From Acidimicrobiales bacterium (lineage in GTDB: Bacteria; Actinomycetota; Acidimicrobiia; Acidimicrobiales; Poriferisodalaceae): a stretch of 64,000 nt of DNA. This document shows, one piece after another, positions 8,546 through 16,856 of the stretch. Location of the stretch: the NCBI GenBank assembly GCA_041394185.1, contig JAWKIQ010000001.1:1488001-1552000 (forward strand). The letters run 5' to 3'. How positions within the stretch are numbered: position 1 is the first letter of the stretch; each line of letters starts with the position of its first letter. The notes beneath the pieces are model-generated. The model did no database searches, had not been told where the DNA came from, and saw only the letters and a program-made list of their open reading frames with translations. The translations under genes and the position numbers were made by a program.

Positions 8546-9454
8546 ATGGTGAACGAAGGCCGCTCCACTCCCCTGTTGCCGAACATCACCGTTCAGCAGC
8601 TCGAGTACCTGGTTGCAGCGGCCGACAGCGGAACCCACGCGGAGGCGGCCGCATCACTTGGCGTGTCGCCCTCGGCGCTCAGCCAGGGGCTGGCCGAACT
8701 GGGTCGCAAGCTGGGTATGGAACTGTTCGAGCGCGTGGGGCGGGCCGTGACGCTGCGCGACGAGGCAGAACCCGTGCTGGCCCACGCCCGCCTGGTGGTC
8801 GCCCAGACGACGGCCCTGGCCGCGTACACCAACGCAGCGGGCCAGGGCCGAACGGGGCGCGTCAGAGTAGGCATGATCGACGTCGCCGCGGTGCACCACT
8901 TGGCACCCACGCTGCACGCAATCCGGCGCGATTCGCCCGACGTCGAACTGCACCTGACCGTCGCACCCAGCAGCCAACTGTTGACCCAACTGGAAGCCGG
9001 AACGCTCGACATCGCTGTGGCGGTGAAACCCCGATCGTTCGGTAGTGAACTCGAGGCCGCGGACATCATCGTCGAACCCCTGCACGTCTACGCCGGGGCG
9101 ACGGTTGCGCCGACGGGGCGACCGGTCGACCCCGCCGACGCAAGCACCTGGGGGCCTTGGGTTGGCTTTCCGGCTGCGTCGCATACGCGCCAGGTGATCG
9201 CGGCTGCACTGCGCACACTGGGCGCCGCCTACGACGTCGTCGCCGAATCGAATCAGCCAGACGTGTTGAAGGAGATGGCCGCGCTAGGCCTGGGAATGGT
9301 CGTGCTGCCCGCGGTGCAGGCAGAGACGGCTCCACGCCCCCTCCAACGCCTGGTGGCAGAACCCCTGACACAGCGCACCCTCAGCGTCGTGCGCCGAAAG
9401 TCTGCCAACCCGACCGCAGCAGCGGCCGAGGTACACACCAGGCTCAGCTCCTGA
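8546..9454 (+). CDS. LysR-family transcriptional regulator
   Basis: A 302-residue regulator. The N-terminal winged helix-turn-helix reads ITVQQLEYLVAAADSGTHAEAAASLGVSPSALSQGLAELGRKLGMELFERVGR, shown here in outline only: the recognition helix is around SPSALSQGLAEL. The rest (about 95-300) is a type 2 periplasmic-binding-like effector domain beginning GRVRVGMIDVAAVHHLAPTL. Length is normal for the family. The gene is divergent from ino1 and the dyad between them is its likely binding site. The effector is unknown; an inositol or carbohydrate signal would fit the neighbour but is not shown. Confidence 0.9.
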   Translation: MVNEGRSTPLLPNITVQQLEYLVAAADSGTHAEAAASLGVSPSALSQGLAELGRKLGMELFERVGRAVTLRDEAEPVLAHARLVVAQTTALAAYTNAAGQGRTGRVRVGMIDVAAVHHLAPTLHAIRRDSPDVELHLTVAPSSQLLTQLEAGTLDIAVAVKPRSFGSELEAADIIVEPLHVYAGATVAPTGRPVDPADASTWGPWVGFPAASHTRQVIAAALRTLGAAYDVVAESNQPDVLKEMAALGLGMVVLPAVQAETAPRPLQRLVAEPLTQRTLSVVRRKSANPTAAAAEVHTRLSS

Positions 9455-9541
9455 CGGCCTGTTCCGGGTTGCGGTCGCTTTGGGTCGAAAGCGGACGCAG
9501 ACTGCCGATAGGAGTCGACCAGTACTCCCCAGGTCGGTCCG

Positions 9542-9979
9542 ATGAACGAACGTGCACCCGCGGCGGTGGGAACAACAAGGTGGGACGCGGCGCAGCGCCG
9601 GTCTGTCCTCGAAGAGCTGGCTGCCTCGCACCTCGACGCGGAAGGCCTCGACCCCTCGTTCCAGCGCGTCGACCTTCCCACCGACGCCACAGCGATGGGT
9701 CTCACGCCCATAAAGCCAAGCCAGTCCAGCGACCACAGGCCAATAGACCGGGTGTCGGGCGATCAGCACGCGAGGGTCTTCGCCTTGATCGGCGCGGCCC
9801 GCCGAACCGGATACGCCACAGGCGAGTTCTTCTTCGTCGATGTGGAACGTTCGATGCCGCTCCACGTGGTCGACATGACCGTCGAGTGGGGCGTGATGAT
9901 CTTCGTTCGCGGCGGCGAGTCTGCCAATACCCGCACCGATTCCAGACCGGGGCTCGCCCCAGGCCCCGGCGCCTCTTGA
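9542..9979 (+). CDS. N-terminal part of c-di-GMP protein in another frame
   Basis: A 145-residue frame (MNERAPAAVGTTRWDAAQRRS...) that ends in TGA overlapping the ATG of the PAS-GGDEF-EAL frame (TGATG, 9977-9981). Its last third (FFFVDVERSMPLHVVDMTVEWGVMIFVRGGESAN) resembles the strand-rich sensory region that, in related actinobacterial GGDEF proteins, sits directly before the first PAS domain. The following frame, read upstream of its ATG, continues with ARPRPRRLLMRRDASAVF, as expected for one continuous protein. One missing base near 9950-9970 would join the two. Either the gene is frameshifted (real or assembly error) or the halves are made by coupled translation. Confidence 0.55.
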   Translation: MNERAPAAVGTTRWDAAQRRSVLEELAASHLDAEGLDPSFQRVDLPTDATAMGLTPIKPSQSSDHRPIDRVSGDQHARVFALIGAARRTGYATGEFFFVDVERSMPLHVVDMTVEWGVMIFVRGGESANTRTDSRPGLAPGPGAS

Positions 9980-11949
9980 TGCGAAGGGATGCGAGCGCTG
10001 TCTTTGTGTGGGTCGATGACAACACCACAACTCTGCTGGGCTGGACCAACGACGACCTGCTCGGCACACCGGCGACCAAGCTCATCCACCCCGACGATCT
10101 CGACCGCGCCGTCGAAGGTTGGCTGTCGATGCTGGGAGGCGCCGACAGCGAACCGACGAGGCTTCGGTACCGTGATGTTTCGGGTGCCTACCGCTGGTTC
10201 GAGGTTCACAACACCAGCCACCTAGCCGACCCAGCGCTGGCCTATGTCGAGTCCGAGCTGATCGACATCGATGCCGAGATGACGGCGCTTGCGAAGGTGC
10301 GCGATACAGAGCTTCAGTTCTCGACTCTGACGTCGTCGCTACCCGTTGGTGTGCTGCAGCTGAACTCGAAGGGCGACGTCGCCTTCGCCAACGAGTGGAT
10401 GCACGAACTGACCGGCTGCGATGACAGCACCATCAGACAGCTCGAGTGGATGCCGCTCGAGAGCCGCGTCCGGTTTGCGACAGAGGTCCAGGCGGCACTC
10501 GGCTCGGGCGAAGACAGCGAAATCGAGGTCGAGGTCACCGATGCCCACGGCGAGGCCCGGGTCTGTCGATTCCGCATACGGTCGGTGTCGACCATGTCGA
10601 AGCGTCTGGGCGTTATCGCCTCGGTCGAGGACATCACCGACAGCCTGGCTCTGCAGCAACAGCTGAAGGTGCAGGCCCTCACCGATCCCCTGACCGAACT
10701 CCCTAACCGTCGGGCGTTGCACGAGTGGCTCATCGCGCAAGAGGGCGGCACCAGCGTCGCCCTGTTCTTCATCGATCTCGACCAGTTCAAGATCGTCAAC
10801 GACGGGATGGGCCACGACTTCGGCGACGAACTGCTGGCCGCGGTGGCCGAGCTCATCAGGCAATACGTGCGCCCCAACGACTTCGTCGCGAGGTTGGGCG
10901 GCGATGAGTTCGTGGTGGGCTCGGTTGGAATCGAAGACCGATCCCAGGCCGCCGAGATCGCGGCGCGGATTCTCAGGTCGCTGCACCGGCCCGTCATTGT
11001 CGACCAGCGCCCGGTATCGCTGGGTTGCAGCATCGGAATAGCAATTGGGATGGTGGGCCGAACACCCCCGCACGAGTTGGTGAGCAACGCAGATCTCGCC
11101 ATGTACGAGGCCAAACACTCCGGCGGCAACCGGTACGCGTTCTTCGACCCCGAGCAACGGGTCGGGGTGCTCAGGCGGCTTCGCCACGAAGCCGAGATCA
11201 GAACGTCGCTGAACGAGGGCCGCTTCGAGCTGTACCTGCAACCCGTCGTGGAGCTGGAAACCGGTGCGACCATCGGCTTCGAATCGCTGGTGAGATGGAA
11301 CCATCCCGAGCTGGGCGTGCTGGCGCCGGCCGAGTTCATCGGAATCGCAGAGAACAGCGGACTCATCCACGCGCTGGGAATCTGGATCGTCGACGAGGCC
11401 TGCCGACTGTCCGCGAAGTTGGCGCGATGTGGTCATCCGAGCCGGGTATCGGTCAACGTCTCGCCGGTGCAGCTGGCAACGAGCACCTTCACCGAGGTGG
11501 TGCACCAGGCGGTCGCCCGACACTCGATCGAGCCGAGCGATCTGGTGCTCGAGGTCACCGAGACGGTGTTCGTCGAGGCCAACGAACAGCTGCTGATGTC
11601 GCTGAACTCGTTGGTGGCCTCGGGAATCCATCTGGCGATCGACGACTTCGGCACCGGCTACTCGTCGCTGAATCATCTGAGGCTTCTGCCCATCCAGGTC
11701 GTCAAGATCGACCGCTCGTATACAGCAGAGATGGAGACCGACGCCGGAACGGCCGCCATCATCCAGACCATGATCGACCTGAGCCGTCGGCTTGGTCAGC
11801 AGATCGTGGTCGAGGGAATCGAGACCACAAGCCAGGCGAGGCTGCTGTACCAGTTCGGCGTCAGGTATGGCCAGGGCTATCTGTTCGGCAGGCCGGCGCC
11901 GGTGGCCGAGGTGCTGGCACGGTTGGGCCAGGTGTCGGAGACCCGATAG
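9979..11949 (+). CDS. PAS-PAS-GGDEF-EAL cyclic-di-GMP enzyme
   Basis: A 656-residue cytosolic protein from ATG 9979. Two PAS-like regions (about 1-115: WVDDNTTTLLGWTNDDLLGTP, IHPDDLDRAV; about 115-235: LPVGVLQLNSKGDVAFAN) precede a GGDEF domain with DPLTELPNRRALHEW and an intact RLGGDEFVV, then an EAL domain with ESLVRW in place of EALVRW, VTETVF, DDFGTGYSSLNHL, VVKIDRSY and VVEGIET. The metal-binding acids of EAL are present, so both synthesis and hydrolysis of c-di-GMP are possible. A likely missing N-terminal segment is encoded in another frame just upstream. The 3' end overlaps the convergent racemase-family gene by 73 bases. Confidence 0.85.
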   Translation: MRRDASAVFVWVDDNTTTLLGWTNDDLLGTPATKLIHPDDLDRAVEGWLSMLGGADSEPTRLRYRDVSGAYRWFEVHNTSHLADPALAYVESELIDIDAEMTALAKVRDTELQFSTLTSSLPVGVLQLNSKGDVAFANEWMHELTGCDDSTIRQLEWMPLESRVRFATEVQAALGSGEDSEIEVEVTDAHGEARVCRFRIRSVSTMSKRLGVIASVEDITDSLALQQQLKVQALTDPLTELPNRRALHEWLIAQEGGTSVALFFIDLDQFKIVNDGMGHDFGDELLAAVAELIRQYVRPNDFVARLGGDEFVVGSVGIEDRSQAAEIAARILRSLHRPVIVDQRPVSLGCSIGIAIGMVGRTPPHELVSNADLAMYEAKHSGGNRYAFFDPEQRVGVLRRLRHEAEIRTSLNEGRFELYLQPVVELETGATIGFESLVRWNHPELGVLAPAEFIGIAENSGLIHALGIWIVDEACRLSAKLARCGHPSRVSVNVSPVQLATSTFTEVVHQAVARHSIEPSDLVLEVTETVFVEANEQLLMSLNSLVASGIHLAIDDFGTGYSSLNHLRLLPIQVVKIDRSYTAEMETDAGTAAIIQTMIDLSRRLGQQIVVEGIETTSQARLLYQFGVRYGQGYLFGRPAPVAEVLARLGQVSETR

Positions 11950-12959
11950 CCCAAAGGCCACGGGTCGGACGGGTCGACCTGGTGGCAATAGGTGCCGGTG
12001 CGCCATGCCCGTCCCTCGACCGAGGGAACGATGGCCGGCAGCCCTCCCAACGTTGTGTCGGCTTCGATCCGTCCGACGAACTGTGAGCCGATAACCGAAC
12101 TCATGGTCAGCTGATCGCCGACCTGCATGACACCCTTGTGGCGCAGCAACGCCATGCGCGCCGACACGCCGGTGCCCGTCGGCGAGCGGTCGAGCTTGCC
12201 CGGCTCGATGACTGACGTGCTGGTCATGGCAAAGCGGCCCTTGCCCTGCTGTTGGAGGGGTCCTGCGATCTGGCAGAACGAAATGTGAGACCAGTCGGTC
12301 GTGGGATGACCGAAGCCGAGCTGTTCGTTGGCGGCGGCCGTTATGCGGGTGCCCAACTCGGCCAACCGCCTGCCGTTGTCGGGCACGATGTCGATGTCGA
12401 GATCGGCAGCGTCGACCATCACGAAGCTGTCGCCGCCGAACGCCACATCGACCCTCAACGTCGCTAGCCCCTCGACATGCAGCGACCGGTCCACTCCGGC
12501 GCAGAACGAGGCCACATTGCGGATCTGCACCGACGTGACCTTGCCCTTCGAGCATTGGGCCACTACCCGAACAAGCCCACCGGGGGCTTCCATCGTCAGG
12601 TTCGTCACCGGCTCGGTCATCGCCACGATTCCGGTTTCGAGCACCACAGTGGCCACACACATCGAGTTCGATCCCGACATCGGCGGCGTGTCCTCGGGCT
12701 CCATGATGATGAAGGCAACGTCGGCCTCGGGCGAAACGGGCGGTACCAGCAGGTTGAAATGCCGAAACACACCGCCCCTGGGCTCGTTCAGAACCAGGCT
12801 CCGCAAGCGGCCGTCATTGGCCACCCAGCGCGATTGCTCCCAGATGGTTTCCCCTGGCGGGGGCTCAACGCCCCCGACTATGACGTCGCCGACCTCGCCT
12901 TCGGCATGACATCCGACGATTTCGATGGGTCCGGTGACGAATTCGAGCTCAGCCGACAC
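11877..12959 (-). CDS. proline racemase-superfamily protein with Ser/Thr catalytic pair
   Basis: A 360-residue member of the proline racemase / hydroxyproline epimerase / trans-3-hydroxyproline dehydratase superfamily: IEIVGCHAEGEVGDVIVGG near the N-terminus, MSGSNSMCVATVVLETG where racemases have MCGHG, and DRSPTGTGVSARMALL where they have SPCGTG. Thus both acid/base Cys positions are replaced (Ser and Thr), which argues against a classical racemase and towards a dehydratase or unknown lyase. The GTG start at 12959 gives normal length; only 36 bases separate it from the divergent enolase-superfamily gene, and no Shine-Dalgarno is visible (perhaps leaderless). The 3' end overlaps the c-di-GMP gene. 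Confidence 0.85.
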   Translation of the reverse strand: MSAELEFVTGPIEIVGCHAEGEVGDVIVGGVEPPPGETIWEQSRWVANDGRLRSLVLNEPRGGVFRHFNLLVPPVSPEADVAFIIMEPEDTPPMSGSNSMCVATVVLETGIVAMTEPVTNLTMEAPGGLVRVVAQCSKGKVTSVQIRNVASFCAGVDRSLHVEGLATLRVDVAFGGDSFVMVDAADLDIDIVPDNGRRLAELGTRITAAANEQLGFGHPTTDWSHISFCQIAGPLQQQGKGRFAMTSTSVIEPGKLDRSPTGTGVSARMALLRHKGVMQVGDQLTMSSVIGSQFVGRIEADTTLGGLPAIVPSVEGRAWRTGTYCHQVDPSDPWPLGYRVSDTWPNRASTSATGAGLPNR

Positions 12960-12995
12960 GTCGGCAAGACTAGATGCACCCCAGGAGGCACACCC

Positions 12996-14177
12996 ATGAA
13001 GCTGAAGTCGGCCACAGCATTTGCCATTCGTACCCCACCACCAAACTTCGGCGGCTACTTCTGGTTCTTCGTCAGGCTCGAAACCGACGACGGCATCGTC
13101 GGCTGGGGCGAAACGGCCGTGTTGTTCTCGCTCTACAAGATGCCCCGCAGCTACGAGGCCCTCGTCGCCGAGGTGTTCGCTCGCTACCTCGAAGGCGAGG
13201 ATCCGCTGAACCGCGAAGTCCTCAACAAGCGCATGTACAACGGCCTGTCGTCGCAGCATTCCGACTATTTCCTCGCCGGCATCATCAGCGCCTTCGATGT
13301 CGCCATGTGGGACATATGCGGCAAACACTTCGGCGCGCCCGTGGCCGATCTGATGGGCGGACGATTCCGCGAACGCATCCGCACCTACACATATCTGTAC
13401 GACCTCGACGCCGAGGGCGATCTGTCGGCCTCGACCCGCAACTGGTCGCGCGAACCGTCAAAGGTGGGCGAGGTGGCAGCGCGAATAATCGACGAGGGTT
13501 TCACCGCCGTGAAGCTCGACCCTGTGCCGTTCAAGCTGCCGGGCGGGCTGCCGATCGAACCCACCGAGTTGACCCCCGAGGTATACGACCGCTCGGAGGC
13601 GGTGATCGCCGCCATCCGCGAGGCGGTCGGCAACCGCGCAGACATCCTGATAGGCACCCACGGCCAGATCACCCCGTCGGTGTCTCGCCGCCTGGCGGCC
13701 CGGCTCGAGAAATACGATCCGCTGTGGCTCGAAGAGCCGTGCCCGCCCGAGAACATGGACGAGATGGCGCGGATCGCTGCCTCGACATCGATTCCGGTCG
13801 CAACCGGCGAGCGGCTGTCTCACGTACACGACTTCCAGCGCTTGTTCGCAGCTGGGGCGTGCGCGTTCGCCCAACCTGACATGGGCAGCTGCGGGGGCCT
13901 GACCGCAGGCAAACAGATCGCGACACTGGCCGAGCCGCACTATGTGCTGCTGGCGCCCCACGTTTGGGGCGGCCCTGTTATTACAGCAGCGGCCATGCAA
14001 CTGGACGCGGCCATACCCAACTTCTTGATCCAGGAGAGCATCTACAAGTCGAGAGGATTCTTCGACCAGATCGTCGTCGAACCCTTCGAGTGGGAAGCCG
14101 GCGACCTCCTGTTGACCGACCGACCGGGCATAGGCATCGAGCTGAACCCCGAAGCCCTCGAGCGCTACCGCATCTGA
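12996..14177 (+). CDS. mandelate racemase/muconate lactonizing enzyme family dehydratase
   Basis: A 393-residue enolase-superfamily enzyme starting at ATG 12996 behind an AGGAGG ribosome-binding site. The N-terminal capping domain carries FVRLETDDGIVGWGET; the barrel carries AVKLDPV, IGTHGQITP, LWLEEPCPPENMDEMARIA, PVATGERLSHVHDF, QPDMGSCGG and LLAPHVWGGPV. The two Glu metal ligands are present, whereas the first ligand position of the usual DxHG motif is Gly in GTHG, as I recall for a subgroup of unassigned function. It probably abstracts a proton alpha to a carboxylate. Its divergent partner is a proline-racemase-family protein, suggesting a hydroxy-imino-acid or betaine substrate (inference). 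Confidence 0.85.
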   Translation: MKLKSATAFAIRTPPPNFGGYFWFFVRLETDDGIVGWGETAVLFSLYKMPRSYEALVAEVFARYLEGEDPLNREVLNKRMYNGLSSQHSDYFLAGIISAFDVAMWDICGKHFGAPVADLMGGRFRERIRTYTYLYDLDAEGDLSASTRNWSREPSKVGEVAARIIDEGFTAVKLDPVPFKLPGGLPIEPTELTPEVYDRSEAVIAAIREAVGNRADILIGTHGQITPSVSRRLAARLEKYDPLWLEEPCPPENMDEMARIAASTSIPVATGERLSHVHDFQRLFAAGACAFAQPDMGSCGGLTAGKQIATLAEPHYVLLAPHVWGGPVITAAAMQLDAAIPNFLIQESIYKSRGFFDQIVVEPFEWEAGDLLLTDRPGIGIELNPEALERYRI

Positions 14178-14216
14178 CGCCCAGGCCGATGCGCGCCGAC
14201 AGCTATGTGGTGCCCG

Positions 14217-15428
14217 TCAGGTGGTGCGCTCGAAGACGGCCGCAATGCCCTGGCCACCGCCGATGCACATGGTCTCGAGGCCGTAGCGAACCTGGCGGCG
14301 GTCCATCTCGCGCAGCAGGGTCGCGGCTATGCGCCCTCCGGTGGCGCCCACCGGGTGGCCCAGCGAGATGCCAGAACCGTTCACGTTCAAGCGGTCGAAA
14401 TCGGCAGAGCCGAACTGGAAGGCGCGTGTGCATGCCAGCACCTGGGCCGCGAATGCCTCGTTCAGCTCGATCAGGTCCATGTCTGCCATGGACAGGCCGG
14501 CCAGGTTGAGCGCCTTTGTGGTGGCCGGCACCGGGCCTATGCCCATGCGAGCCGGGTCGACGCCGGCGAGGCCCCACGACACGATGCGGGCAAAGGGCTT
14601 GAGACCCAACCTCTCGGCCTCGTCCATGGTGGTGACGATGCAGGCCGAGGCGCCGTCGTTTTGACCCGAGGCGTTACCTGCGGTGACGGTGGCGTCGGGG
14701 TCCTGGCGCCCCATGATGGGCCTCAGCTTGGCCAGCTTTTCGACCGAGCTGTCGGCCCTGGGGTGCTCGTCGGCGTCGATGACACCATCGCCCACCTCGA
14801 CGGGCACGATCTCGTCGGCGAAACGACCCTCTGTCTGGGCGGCCACGGCCCGCAAGTGGCTGCGCACCGCCAGTTCGTCCTGCTCTTGGCGCGGAATCGA
14901 ATAGTCCTTGCGCAGGTTCTCGGCGGTCTCGATCATGCCGCCGGGAACCGGGTGGAACTGGCCACCAGCGGTGACGCGACCCCGGGTGAGTCTGTCGTGC
15001 AGGTGCACACCCTGGTTGCCCGCGCCCCAGCGCATGTCGAGGGCGTAGAACTCTGCGCCGCTCATGGACTCGGCGCCACCTGCGATGCACATCTCGGCGG
15101 CCCCGGTCTGGACCATCATCGCCGCATAGACGATGGCCTGCAGCCCAGACCCGCAGCGTCGATCGATTTGGATTCCGGGGACCTCGACCGGGAACCCGGC
15201 GTCGAGTGCGGCAACGCGCCCGATGGCCGGAGCCTCGCCCGTGGGATAACACTGGGCGAAGATGACATCGTCGACCCCGGCCGGGTCTATGCCCGTGCGG
15301 GCCACCAGAGCCTCGATAACCGTCGACGCCAGCTTCGCAGCGGGCACATCACGGAACATGCCGCCGAAGCGGCCCACCGGCGTGCGGAGCGGCTCGCAGA
15401 TCACTGCGTCTCGACCAAAGGTGCTCAT
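14217..15428 (-). CDS. thiolase family protein (acetyl-CoA acyltransferase)
   Basis: A 403-residue thiolase. The nucleophilic Cys is in DRRCGSGLQAIVYAA, the conserved NEAF motif in LIELNEAFAAQVLA, the GHPxG motif in GISLGHPVGATGGR, and the C-terminal Cys in TMCIGGGQGIAAVF. It should cleave a 3-ketoacyl-CoA or condense acyl-CoAs in the cytosol. The ATG at 15428 directly abuts the TAG stop of the amidase gene, and the amidase overlaps the TauD gene, so the three are almost certainly one translationally coupled unit. Confidence 0.95.
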   Translation of the reverse strand: MSTFGRDAVICEPLRTPVGRFGGMFRDVPAAKLASTVIEALVARTGIDPAGVDDVIFAQCYPTGEAPAIGRVAALDAGFPVEVPGIQIDRRCGSGLQAIVYAAMMVQTGAAEMCIAGGAESMSGAEFYALDMRWGAGNQGVHLHDRLTRGRVTAGGQFHPVPGGMIETAENLRKDYSIPRQEQDELAVRSHLRAVAAQTEGRFADEIVPVEVGDGVIDADEHPRADSSVEKLAKLRPIMGRQDPDATVTAGNASGQNDGASACIVTTMDEAERLGLKPFARIVSWGLAGVDPARMGIGPVPATTKALNLAGLSMADMDLIELNEAFAAQVLACTRAFQFGSADFDRLNVNGSGISLGHPVGATGGRIAATLLREMDRRQVRYGLETMCIGGGQGIAAVFERTT

Positions 15429-16856
15429 CTAACTCCCCAAGGATTGTGATTCGCGTTCCCAGAGACGATGGCACAGAATGCCGTTGCGGTCCTCTACCGC
15501 CTGCATCGCTTGGCAGATGAGGTCCTCGCGGAAACGGCGCCCGACGATCTGCACGGCGGCCGGCCGACCCTCGACCAGGTCGAGCCCCATCACACCGGCG
15601 GGAAGGCCCAGGAAGTTGATGCCCGCGCTGTAGATGGCCGCGCCCAACAGATCCTCGACGGCGTCGAGGCCGCGAGTGTCGTAGTCGAGGTCGTACAGGG
15701 GTCGCATCAGGAACGGGGTGATCAGCAGCGGGTAGCGGTCGAGGAACAGGTTCCATTGGCGCAAGATGCGGGTGCGGTCGCCCAGCCCTTTCACATAGGC
15801 ATCGAGGTCGAGCAACTCGGACAACGCGAAGTAGTTGTCGAAGATGTCGATGATGTCTTGCGAGCCCACCTGGCGCAGCACCGGGTCGAGGGTGGTCTTC
15901 ATCTCGGTGCTGGCCACCGAGAACCATCCCCGTGCCGCGTCGATGACCGGCGGCGGGTCGGCGTGCACCACCTCGTAGCCGGCATCGGCAAGCATCGCCA
16001 CCGTGCGCTCGACCAGCTCGACAATGCCGGGGTGTATGGGATAGCCGGCGGACTCGGTGGTGAAGGCAACGGTCGGCTTGGCTCCCAGGTCGGGCCCGTC
16101 CCATGGCAACGCTACGTGGAGCGGATCGCGCGGGTCGGGTTCGATCAGCACCCTGGTGGCAAGTTCGATGTCGCTGACGTGTCGGGTGATGATGCCCTGC
16201 ACCGACATGGCCTGAGCGAGCGCACCACCCTCGGCCACAGCGGTGGCGTTGTATCGGGGCACGCGCGTCGACGTCGGTTTGATGGTGGCCACCCCGTTGG
16301 CAAACGACGGGATGCGAAGCGAGCCGGCGATGTCGTTGCCGTGATGCAACGGTCCCATGCCGGCCGCACACGCCGAGCCGGCTCCTCCTGAGGACCCGCC
16401 GGGCGACGCATCACGATCCCATGGGTTGTGGGTTGGACCACGCAGCGGGTTGTCGGTGGTGGCGCGCATGGAGAACTCGGGCGTGTTGGTGCGTCCGATG
16501 ATGATGGCGCCGGCCCGTTTCAGGCTGGCCACCACCGGCGAATCCTCGGTGGCGATGACGCCTGCCAGCGCGCTGACGCCGTTGGTGGTCGGCTGGCCTG
16601 CGACGTCGACGTTCTCCTTGATGGTCACAGGCACCCCGTGCAGCGGGCCCACAGCATCGCCGGATGCCACGGTCTCGTCGGCAGCGGCGGCCGCCTCCAT
16701 CGCCTCCTCGTAGAGCTCGATGGTGATGGCGTTGAGTGCGGGGTTGGTCGCCTGGGCCCTGCCGATTGCAGCGGCGACCACCTCGGATGGCTTCACCGAT
16801 TTGGCACGGATCATCGCCGCGGCTTGGGTGGCGCTCAGCTGCCACAGTTGGGTCAT
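15429..16856 (-). CDS. amidase signature family hydrolase
   Basis: A 475-residue amidase with the Ser-cisSer-Lys triad visible: Lys in VTIKENVDVAG, the Gly/Ser-rich signature SPGGSSGGAGSACAAGM, and the nucleophile in GNDIAGSLRIPS. The start at ATG 16856 (MTQLWQLSATQ) matches the family N-terminus, and its ATGA overlaps the stop of the TauD-type gene. It should hydrolyse a carboxamide to acid and ammonia. With a 2-oxoglutarate dioxygenase before it and a thiolase after it, the operon looks like a short catabolic route for an amide or N-acyl compound; the substrate is unknown. Confidence 0.93.
   Translation of the reverse strand: MTQLWQLSATQAAAMIRAKSVKPSEVVAAAIGRAQATNPALNAITIELYEEAMEAAAAADETVASGDAVGPLHGVPVTIKENVDVAGQPTTNGVSALAGVIATEDSPVVASLKRAGAIIIGRTNTPEFSMRATTDNPLRGPTHNPWDRDASPGGSSGGAGSACAAGMGPLHHGNDIAGSLRIPSFANGVATIKPTSTRVPRYNATAVAEGGALAQAMSVQGIITRHVSDIELATRVLIEPDPRDPLHVALPWDGPDLGAKPTVAFTTESAGYPIHPGIVELVERTVAMLADAGYEVVHADPPPVIDAARGWFSVASTEMKTTLDPVLRQVGSQDIIDIFDNYFALSELLDLDAYVKGLGDRTRILRQWNLFLDRYPLLITPFLMRPLYDLDYDTRGLDAVEDLLGAAIYSAGINFLGLPAGVMGLDLVEGRPAAVQIVGRRFREDLICQAMQAVEDRNGILCHRLWERESQSLGS

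Noticed and set aside
10339..12660. 773-codon minus-strand frame opposite the GGDEF-EAL gene
   Set aside because: Shadow frame with no recognisable domain; the plus-strand frame has complete GGDEF and EAL motifs.
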